Positions 7,288 to 13,231 of a stretch of DNA of 15,523 nucleotides are shown here, piece after piece. The first letter of the stretch is position 1, and each line of letters begins with the position of its first letter. The stretch spans positions 1-15,523 of the forward strand of contig JAFPCL010000162.1 of the NCBI GenBank assembly GCA_017390225.1. The letters run 5' to 3'. Source of the DNA: Clostridia bacterium (GTDB taxonomy: Bacteria > Bacillota > Clostridia > CAKSNL01 > HGM11501). The translations under genes were made by a program, and so were the position numbers. Under the pieces are notes generated by a model. That model saw only the letters and a program-made list of their open reading frames with translations. It was not told the DNA's origin and ran no database searches.

Positions 7288-8175
7288 ATGGTAAAAGGTA
7301 TTATTTTAGCCGGCGGCCGCGGCACACGCCTATATCCCATGACTCGTGTCGTATCCAAGCAGCTTCTTCCCATTTACGACAAGCCCATGATTTATTATCC
7401 CCTGTCTACTCTGCTTTTGGCAGGCATCCGCGATGTTCTGATTATCTCAACCCCTGTGGATTTGCCCATGTACCGCGAGCTTTTAGGCGACGGTAGCCGT
7501 TTGGGCATTCGTCTCACCTACAAGGAACAGCCCGAGCCCAAGGGCTTGGCACAAGCATTTTTGATTGGTGAAGAATTTATCGGTAGCGATAACGTATGCC
7601 TGATTTTAGGCGACAATGTTTTCTACGGACAAAACTTTACCGCCATTCTTAATAAAGCTAAAGCCAACGAAACCGGTGCCACAATCTTCGGCTATCCCGT
7701 CAAAGATCCCACGGCTTTCGGTGTCGTTGAATTCGGGCCCGACAAAAAGGTCATTTCTATTGAAGAAAAGCCTCAAAAGCCGAAATCCAACTTTGCTGTT
7801 CCCGGTCTGTATTTCTACGATAATCAGGTCGTTGAAATTGCCAAAAACATTCAGCCCTCGGCAAGAGGCGAGCTGGAAATCACCGCTGTTAACAATGCTT
7901 ATCTTGAAAAAGGCGAGCTCCGTGTTGAAAACTTAGGCCGCGGCATGGCATGGCTCGACACCGGCACGCCGGAAGGCATGCTCCAAGCTTCTCAATACGT
8001 GGAAGCCGTGCAGGAACGCCAAGGCTTCTATGTATCTTGTATTGAAGAAATCGCTTATCGCCGCCATTTCATTACTTTGGACGAGTTGGAAAGCTTGGGC
8101 AAAGAGTTGTCCATGACGGATTACGGTCAGTATATTCTCTCTATTGTAGAAGAAGAAAGAAGGTTAAAGGCATGA
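7288..8175 (+). CDS. rmlA: glucose-1-phosphate thymidylyltransferase
   Basis: 295 residues, standard RmlA/RfbA length. It catalyses glucose-1-phosphate + dTTP to dTDP-glucose + PPi. The nucleotide-binding signature LAGGRGTRLYPMT (7-19) is followed by SKQLLPIYDKPMIYYPLS, the metal-ligand region LILGDN (Asp109), EEKP (159-162), and GRGMAWLDTGTPEGM (218-231, Asp224). AGGAGG (7274-7279) lies inside the 3' end of the aminotransferase gene, whose stop is 3 bases before this ATG. Its own stop overlaps the rmlB start by four bases (ATGA), so translation is probably coupled through the operon. Confidence 0.95.
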   Translation: MVKGIILAGGRGTRLYPMTRVVSKQLLPIYDKPMIYYPLSTLLLAGIRDVLIISTPVDLPMYRELLGDGSRLGIRLTYKEQPEPKGLAQAFLIGEEFIGSDNVCLILGDNVFYGQNFTAILNKAKANETGATIFGYPVKDPTAFGVVEFGPDKKVISIEEKPQKPKSNFAVPGLYFYDNQVVEIAKNIQPSARGELEITAVNNAYLEKGELRVENLGRGMAWLDTGTPEGMLQASQYVEAVQERQGFYVSCIEEIAYRRHFITLDELESLGKELSMTDYGQYILSIVEEERRLKA

Positions 8176-9191
8176 AAATTTTAGTCACCGGCGGTGCCGG
8201 CTTTATCGGTAGTAACTTTATTTACTATATGCAAAAAGCGCATCCGGATTATTCCTTGGTTTGCCTGGATAAGCTTACCTATGCCGGCAATCTGGAAACC
8301 CTAGAAGAAGCGCTCAAAAACCCTCTGTTTAAATTTGTAAAGGGCGATATTGCCGACAGAGAATTTGTTTTTTCTCTCTTTGAAGAAGAAAAATTCGACA
8401 TTGTTGTCAACTTTGCCGCAGAAAGCCATGTTGACCGCTCCATTGAAAACCCCGGTGTATTCCTGACCACCAATATTTTAGGCACACAAACCTTGATGGA
8501 TGCCGCTCGTGCCACAGGTGTCAAGCGTTACCACCAGGTGTCTACCGATGAAGTATACGGCGACCTTCCCTTAGATCGTCCCGACCTGTTCTTCACGGAA
8601 ACCACCCCGATCCACACTTCCAGCCCCTACTCCGCCAGTAAAGCCTCGGCAGACCTTCTGGTGCAGGCATACCACCGTACCTTCGGTCTTCCGATTACCA
8701 TTTCCCGTTGCTCCAATAACTACGGCCCCTATCACTTCCCCGAGAAGTTGATTCCTTTGATGATTGCCAATGCACTGAACGACAAGCCCCTCCCCGTTTA
8801 CGGACAAGGTCTCAACGTGCGCGACTGGCTCTATGTAGAAGACCATTGCCGCGCCATCGATATGATCATCCACAACGGCAGAGTCGGCGAAGTCTACAAT
8901 ATCGGCGGTCATAACGAAAAGGCAAATATCGACGTTGTGAAAACCATTATTAAAGCCCTCGGCAAGAGTGAAGACCTCATCACCTATGTCACCGACCGTG
9001 CCGGCCACGATATGCGCTATGCCATTGACCCCACAAAAATCCACGATGAACTCGGTTGGCTTCCCACCACCACCTTCGATGAAGGCATTCAAAAGACCAT
9101 CGATTGGTATTTAAACAATCGCGCCTGGTGGGAAAAGATTATTTCCGGTGAGTATCAGAATTACTACGAAAAAATGTACGGCAACAGATAA
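8172..9191 (+). CDS. rmlB: dTDP-glucose 4,6-dehydratase
   Basis: 339 residues, a full-length extended short-chain dehydrogenase/reductase. It converts dTDP-glucose to dTDP-4-keto-6-deoxyglucose with bound NAD. Visible features are the Rossmann motif GGAGFIG (7-13), DKLTYAGN, FAAESHVDRS, the active-site triplet T125-D126-E127 in QVSTDEVYG, the catalytic Tyr153-xxx-Lys157 in SPYSASKAS, and RCSNNYGPYHFPEKLIP. AGAAGG lies 8 bases before the ATG. No rmlC or rmlD follows, so dTDP-rhamnose is not made from this locus alone; the aminotransferase encoded first in the operon is the likely consumer. A terminator follows at 9277. Confidence 0.95.
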   Translation: MKILVTGGAGFIGSNFIYYMQKAHPDYSLVCLDKLTYAGNLETLEEALKNPLFKFVKGDIADREFVFSLFEEEKFDIVVNFAAESHVDRSIENPGVFLTTNILGTQTLMDAARATGVKRYHQVSTDEVYGDLPLDRPDLFFTETTPIHTSSPYSASKASADLLVQAYHRTFGLPITISRCSNNYGPYHFPEKLIPLMIANALNDKPLPVYGQGLNVRDWLYVEDHCRAIDMIIHNGRVGEVYNIGGHNEKANIDVVKTIIKALGKSEDLITYVTDRAGHDMRYAIDPTKIHDELGWLPTTTFDEGIQKTIDWYLNNRAWWEKIISGEYQNYYEKMYGNR

Positions 9192-9225
9192 CACGCTGTA
9201 GCCAAATTCGTATTTTGCCGAAAGT

Positions 9226-9247
9226 GAAACGACACACCGGTCGTTTC
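9226..9247. repeat. 8-bp perfect inverted repeat after rmlB
   Basis: GAAACGAC and GTCGTTTC form a perfect 8-base-pair stem around the 6-base loop ACACCG, about 35 bases after the rmlB stop. No T-run follows, so it is not a terminator on its own. It could protect the mRNA 3' end or bind a protein; nothing here decides. Confidence 0.45.
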
Positions 9248-9276
9248 CTGCAAATACATGTTATTTATGCATAAAC

Positions 9277-9320
9277 AAGGACTGTAGCAACCTGTTTTGC
9301 TTACAGTCCTTATTTTATTA
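9277..9320 (+). terminator. rho-independent terminator of the wecE-rmlA-rmlB operon
   Basis: AAGGACTGTA (9277-9286) pairs perfectly with TACAGTCCTT (9302-9311), and GCA/TGC extends the stem past a one-base bulge around an 8-base loop. ATTTTATTATTT follows. It lies between convergent genes. Confidence 0.8.
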
Positions 9321-9605
9321 TTTCAATTCAAATTCGCCTATTTTCGTATCCAAAATCCATTCCGGCTTTAATGCACGAAGCCGTTCCATATGGGGTTGCG
9401 CTATATGAATTTCCTGATGCTTTTTGCTCTCCCAAGCTTCAATCAATAAAAGCTCATCCGAATCTTTTTCAGAAAAATAGTAATCGTATTGATAGCATCC
9501 GTCCTCCCGGCGCACGGCATCCACAATACCTTCTGCTTTCAAAAGCTCTACATATTCTTCCCTTTTCCCCGGCATACATTTAAACACAACATAAATATGA
9601 TACAT
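9318..9605 (-). CDS. small ABM-fold protein, putative quinol monooxygenase type
   Basis: 95 residues from the ATG at 9605. This start has AAGGAG 9 bases upstream and gives the normal family N-terminus (MYHIYVVFKCMPGKREEY). An open frame extends 20 residues further, but those residues are untypical and lack their own site. Features of the antibiotic biosynthesis monooxygenase (ABM, dimeric alpha-beta barrel) family are REDGCYQYDYYF (33-44), LLLIEAWESKKHQEIHI (52-68) and HMERLRAL (72-79). Relatives such as YgiN oxidise quinols or catechols without a cofactor, and others degrade haem or act as stress proteins; the substrate cannot be told from sequence. It lies 92 bases downstream of the RyR-domain gene on the same strand. 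Confidence 0.78.
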   Translation of the reverse strand: MYHIYVVFKCMPGKREEYVELLKAEGIVDAVRREDGCYQYDYYFSEKDSDELLLIEAWESKKHQEIHIAQPHMERLRALKPEWILDTKIGEFELK

Positions 9606-9697
9606 TTTGCATTTCTCCTTTTCCTCATTCTTCCGACCGATTAGCCTTATTGCTATCACAATCATTCGGACAATCGTGCTTATTTTTTATCATAGAA

Positions 9698-11071
9698 TCA
9701 GATGTTTTCTAATGCCAAAAGCACCTGTATTCCTTCTTTATCCTTAATCTGATCCTCTCGCTTCAGTTCGCTGTATGGTTTCAGGCACGGATGTATTTTA
9801 TTTTCCCTGTCTTTTTTACCATTTGCGGTTTCTCCGTATTTCCAATGGTTGATAAAATGATATCGGCACCACCTGATATGCTCCATTTCTGAAAGTGCTT
9901 CATCTGCCTCTGATTTCCCCGTTTCCCGCATGACAATCAATCGAATTTTATGATAATCCATTGCAGCAATATTCGAGCCCTTCGTAAAAGTATCCAGTTT
10001 GTCCCATGCCTCTTCTATCGTCGCAGGATTTTCTGCATAGGCTACAGCATACTGATAGTTAAGTTCCTTTGCCAATTGATTGAAATGCCTGATATTCTTT
10101 TCTGTAATCAACGCCGTATACTGCCCAAACGGATATATCTTTTCGTATTCAAATATGTTCACAAAGGTACTGTTTGGATCAAAACAATAGATTTCACCTT
10201 TTGTCATTTTTACGATTTCACTCATAACCTCATTATCCTGAAGGTCGGTAATAATGATTCGATCTGCCGATGCAATTTCAAGTAATCTCTGCGTCGATTG
10301 ATTATCTCTGTATAAAATACGATCACTGTTCAAAGTTTCAAAATCACTATGTGCTTCTTCAAACAAATGATTGTTACTGAAAACATGATATTCGATTTCT
10401 TGCGAAAGAGAATACACATTGTTAAGAAGACCATACGCCAAAATCTTTCGAGCAAGCACATCCGATCCGACAATGGCAATCTTCATTTTCCCTTCATGTA
10501 TAACACGGCGAATGTCATAATCCTGCCAAAAGCTCCGTGCTGTAATTTCACAGAAATTAAAAAATTTTACGTCATCTAACGAAGCGGTTAAAATATCGTT
10601 TTTTTCCAATTTGATGAACACTTCACCATGAAGCTTTTCTTTGTTCTTTTTGTAAAATTCCAAGCATTTTTCATCGGTCCCAAACATAATCATGTGGCTT
10701 TTGGCATCGATTGGTTCGTTGTCCCTTGCTATGATTGCATGCTTCATATTGGCTTTTGCCATTGTTTTCATTTCCGCATCTCCGTACAAGGCAATCGAAT
10801 CTGATGAAAAGCCAACAAAGAAATCCTTAATTCTTCCGATGAATTTTTTCATCAAAATTGCAACACCACTGACCGTAAATATCGGTGCTGTCCATCGAGC
10901 AGCTTCAATCCATAGATTATTTCCGAAAGTATCCGCATCAAACAAATACATTCGAATGACCATGTAGGCAGTATCCCATCCGTTATAGCCGGCTTTTAAA
11001 TAGCCGATAGACCCAATGATTGCCGTAATACTAAACAGCATAAGCAGTATTGCTCTTTTCATTTTTATCAT
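9698..11071 (-). CDS. membrane-anchored TrkA-N/RyR-domain protein
   Basis: 457 residues. Two N-terminal hydrophobic segments (about 7-24 and 60-76) flank a loop containing AARWTAPIFT. A degenerate nucleotide-binding segment (about 90-170, SDSIALYGD) and a TrkA-N-like Rossmann domain (about 196-300, MKIAIVGSDVLARKILAYGL) follow. The C-terminus (about 392-452) matches the RyR domain of ryanodine receptors: MEHIRWCRYHFINHWKYG, then IHPCLKPYSEL, then REDQIKDKEGI. RyR domains in eukaryotic Ca channels bear on channel regulation. Bacterial proteins combining two membrane helices, TrkA-N and RyR are known but, as far as I recall, uncharacterised; a ligand-gated channel or nucleotide sensor is a reasonable inference. 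AGAGGAG lies 7 bases before the ATG. The racemase-like gene is 30 bases upstream on the same strand, suggesting co-transcription. Confidence 0.8.
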   Translation of the reverse strand: MIKMKRAILLMLFSITAIIGSIGYLKAGYNGWDTAYMVIRMYLFDADTFGNNLWIEAARWTAPIFTVSGVAILMKKFIGRIKDFFVGFSSDSIALYGDAEMKTMAKANMKHAIIARDNEPIDAKSHMIMFGTDEKCLEFYKKNKEKLHGEVFIKLEKNDILTASLDDVKFFNFCEITARSFWQDYDIRRVIHEGKMKIAIVGSDVLARKILAYGLLNNVYSLSQEIEYHVFSNNHLFEEAHSDFETLNSDRILYRDNQSTQRLLEIASADRIIITDLQDNEVMSEIVKMTKGEIYCFDPNSTFVNIFEYEKIYPFGQYTALITEKNIRHFNQLAKELNYQYAVAYAENPATIEEAWDKLDTFTKGSNIAAMDYHKIRLIVMRETGKSEADEALSEMEHIRWCRYHFINHWKYGETANGKKDRENKIHPCLKPYSELKREDQIKDKEGIQVLLALENI

Positions 11072-11090
11072 TTGCTCTCTCCTCTAAATT

Positions 11091-11112
11091 CGCAAAGTTT
11101 TTTAGCTTTGCG
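11091..11112 (-). repeat. 7-bp hairpin spanning the racemase stop codon
   Basis: On the minus strand CGCAAAG and CTTTGCG form a perfect 7-base-pair stem whose 8-base loop contains the TAA of the racemase-like gene. It lies between two probably co-transcribed genes, just before the RyR gene's binding site. No T-run follows, so it would tune translation or mRNA stability rather than terminate. Confidence 0.4.
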
Positions 11113-11794
11113 CCAAAGTCGCCAACTTTTCAATATGGATTTTCATCGCATCCAAACAAGGAAGTACCGCATTTTCATCATTTAAAATCAGCGGCAATTC
11201 CGTGCAACCCAAAACAACAGCTTCTATGTTGTGCCTATCCTTTAATTTTTTTATAACTGCATTTAACTCCTGTCGTGTAGATTTCTTTACAACACCAAAT
11301 TCCAACTCTTCAAAAATCCGTCGAGCAACAAGAGCACAGTCTTCTTCCTCGGGCACAACAATCTCGATTTCTGCATCCCAAAAGGCTTTTTTCATAAAAT
11401 CACCTTCCATGGTCGCCGCTGTCCCCAAAAGTCCAACCCGTCGATACCCCCGTGCCGCTGCTACTTCACACACGGCTTCGGGAATCCGCACCAAAGGAAC
11501 CTTTGTTTGCTTCTCGATTTCTTCGCAGACCATGTGCATGGTAACCGCCGTCAGCGCCACAACTTCCGCACCGCTTCTTTTTAGCATCATCACCTTATCG
11601 CTGAGATACGTCGCCAAATCCTCCCGGCGGCCTTCGCAAGTCTGTGCCCAAGTCTTTCGAAAATCCACACTCTCAATCGTAATCTCCGGCATACATGCTC
11701 CGCCCGTCGCTTCATCAACCAAAGCATTTAATGCTTTATAATACATCACCGTAGACTCCGGCCCCGTCCCGCCGACCAAACCTAATTTTTTCAT
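11102..11794 (-). CDS. aspartate/glutamate racemase superfamily protein with altered first catalytic site
   Basis: 230 residues, standard length for the Asp/Glu/hydantoin racemase superfamily. LGLVGGTGPEST (4-15), LVRIPEAV (101-108), VGLLGTAATM (120-129) and VVLGCTELPLIL (193-204) are family signatures. Family enzymes use two thiols: one in a CNTxH motif near residue 83 and one in GCTEL. The second is present (Cys197). The first motif reads LTAVTMH, putting Ala83 in the Cys position. E. coli YgeA is known with Thr83/Cys197, so loss of the first Cys has precedent, but Ala cannot act as a base. The protein may be a one-sided racemase, another enzyme, or a binding protein. AAAGG lies upstream of the ATG. 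Its own promoter precedes it, and the RyR-domain gene follows. Confidence 0.82.
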   Translation of the reverse strand: MKKLGLVGGTGPESTVMYYKALNALVDEATGGACMPEITIESVDFRKTWAQTCEGRREDLATYLSDKVMMLKRSGAEVVALTAVTMHMVCEEIEKQTKVPLVRIPEAVCEVAAARGYRRVGLLGTAATMEGDFMKKAFWDAEIEIVVPEEEDCALVARRIFEELEFGVVKKSTRQELNAVIKKLKDRHNIEAVVLGCTELPLILNDENAVLPCLDAMKIHIEKLATLAQS

Positions 11795-11837
11795 GATTTT
11801 ATATCCTTTTTTTGTTTTTTCTCCTCATAACATAAAA

Positions 11838-11866
11838 ATATTATCATATATTCTTTTTCTTGTCAA
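11838..11866 (-). promoter_or_regulatory. sigma-A promoter of the racemase/RyR group
   Basis: On the minus strand TTGACA (11866-11861) and TAATAT (11843-11838) are separated by 17 bases. The racemase ATG lies about 44 bases downstream. This is the only strong promoter for the three minus-strand genes down to 9318. Confidence 0.78.
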
Positions 11867-11971
11867 ATTATTTTCGATTCTTATTTAGAAATTTAAAAAG
11901 CGCACGGTAACTATCGTTTGATTTTTCTATTGTGTCGGCATGTTTTAAATTTTCTGTTTCGAATTGCATGC

Positions 11972-12028
11972 AAAAGAAAAAAACAAGCCCCGAAAGTCTC
12001 GTTTTTTCAAAGCTTACGGGGTTTGTTT
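11972..12028 (-). terminator. rho-independent terminator of the beta-solenoid gene
   Basis: On the minus strand AAACAAACCCCG (12028-12017) pairs with CGGGGCTTGTTT (11992-11981) as a 12-base-pair stem with one G-U pair and a 24-base loop. TTTTCTTTT follows directly. It lies about 80 bases after the stop of the 338-residue gene. The opposite strand is also T-rich (TTTCATTTTATTT), so it may work both ways. Confidence 0.82.
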
Positions 12029-12106
12029 CATTTTATTTCATATGAAAATTCAATTACTGTTCCGTTTGATACGGTTACAGATTTGCATGTCTTATTCTGT
12101 CAATCT

Positions 12107-13123
12107 TTAGTTTTCCGTCTTGTTATGGATTCCTCCGAGAGCATCCATTTCGGCATCCATTTCAGCACCATAATTAACCACAGCGCCACTGCAGAAAACA
12201 TCCGCGTCTTTTTGGTCGGAAACAGCAGAAATAGAGGCGCCATGATTTGCTTCTATAGAACCGAAGCACTCTAAAGCATACGCATTCTTTGCAGATGCCG
12301 TCACGGTTGAACCCATGCCAATCTCCATAAGACCGGATACACGGATGCCTTCGCCTAAATCCGTAGAGCTATCATCAACTAAAACTTCAAGCGAAGTGTC
12401 TTTACCAAGGAATATATCTCCGCTGACACTGAGTCCTTTGCAAATTTCAGTCGTTCCGGGATTCACTAAAACATTAAGTGCCGTTCCTTCTTCCAAGAGA
12501 GCATTGCCGCGAACTCTGACACCTACACTGTTCTTTGCAGCACCATTATTTACAGTAACTACTGCTTTTTCTACAATCAGTAAAGATGAGTCGCAGACAA
12601 TTCCGTGCACCTTATTTTCGCAATCCGGCGTTTTCACGGTAATATCGGTTGCTACTGTAAGATCAGATGCAAAAACACCTACTGCTTCCCCACATGTATT
12701 CGGGATTTCGATTGTTAAAGAACCATCACCTATAAATGCAATATCCTTGCTGAGATAATTGTCGCCTGCGTAAACACCGGCACTGTATTCCTCGTTCTTG
12801 CATACAAATTTATTTTCACCGATCAATTCAACATTCAGATCAATTTTTGAATAAAGAGGCCAATTTTCAGACGCAATTGTGGCATTGTTAAATGTGAGGA
12901 TATTGTTATATGCATCATAGTACACCGTACCGTCACCTAAAATGTCGTCTGCATTCGTTGCGTTTACGGATATGCCTGCAATATAAATATCATACATCGC
13001 TGTACGCACTAAGTTTTTACCGAGTAAGATAATCGCAGCTCCCCAAATGGCACTCCAAATCATAGTGAGTGCAAGCAACGTACAAACAACAATTCTAAAA
13101 ATTTTCGTTCTCTTTGTCATCAT
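12107..13123 (-). CDS. membrane-anchored beta-solenoid-like surface protein, function unknown
   Basis: 338 residues. A short basic N-terminus and one hydrophobic segment (about 9-35) anchor or export the protein; no clear signal-peptidase site is seen. Residues about 44-82 (YDIYIAGISVNATNADDI, then GDGTVYYD and NNILTFNNATI) match a module common in Bacillota surface proteins. From about 149 to 308, five or six repeats of 23-29 residues begin with G(V/I/L)xxx, then a hydrophobic strand and a Val/Ala-rich strand, for example GLSVSGDIFLG and GIRVSGLMEIG. This pattern suggests a right-handed beta-solenoid or carbohydrate-binding-like fold. AAAGGTGG is 5 bases before the first of two ATGs. It follows the NRPS gene by 108 bases and ends at a strong terminator. 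No enzyme motif is seen. Confidence 0.72.
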   Translation of the reverse strand: MMTKRTKIFRIVVCTLLALTMIWSAIWGAAIILLGKNLVRTAMYDIYIAGISVNATNADDILGDGTVYYDAYNNILTFNNATIASENWPLYSKIDLNVELIGENKFVCKNEEYSAGVYAGDNYLSKDIAFIGDGSLTIEIPNTCGEAVGVFASDLTVATDITVKTPDCENKVHGIVCDSSLLIVEKAVVTVNNGAAKNSVGVRVRGNALLEEGTALNVLVNPGTTEICKGLSVSGDIFLGKDTSLEVLVDDSSTDLGEGIRVSGLMEIGMGSTVTASAKNAYALECFGSIEANHGASISAVSDQKDADVFCSGAVVNYGAEMDAEMDALGGIHNKTEN

Positions 13124-13149
13124 GTAACCACCTTTCTGATTTTATTTGT

Positions 13150-13179
13150 TTCATATTCTAATCATTTTAAGATAGTCAA
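13150..13179 (-). promoter_or_regulatory. possible weak promoter upstream of the beta-solenoid gene
   Basis: TTGACT (13179-13174) and TATGAA (13155-13150) on the minus strand are 18 bases apart, about 27 bases before the ATG. The -10 box is poor. The gene may instead be read from the NRPS promoter, since no terminator is visible between the two. Confidence 0.35.
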
Positions 13180-13231
13180 TCCAAAGTTTTACAAGTAATC
13201 TTTGTTTTTTCTGATGTCATTTGATTTAAAG

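Larger units (their letters stand above)
11795..12106. other. 312-base intergenic region
   Basis: The left part holds the racemase promoter and leader, and the middle holds the terminator of the upstream minus-strand gene (11972-12028). The stretches 11870-11970 and 12029-12106 are AT-rich, with a short CCGT/ACGG inverted repeat near 12061-12073 and nothing else I can support. Confidence 0.6.

Noticed and set aside
9606..9665. Twenty-residue N-terminal extension of the ABM protein
   Set aside because: The inner ATG has a better-placed AAGGAG and gives the family-typical N-terminus; the extension has no site of its own.
9606..9697. Promoter for the ABM gene
   Set aside because: Only poor matches (TTGTCC with TAAGGC); not good enough to list.
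11918..12274. Plus-strand open frame of 118 codons across the intergenic region
   Set aside because: It spans the terminator stem and the antisense end of the beta-solenoid gene and shows no domain.
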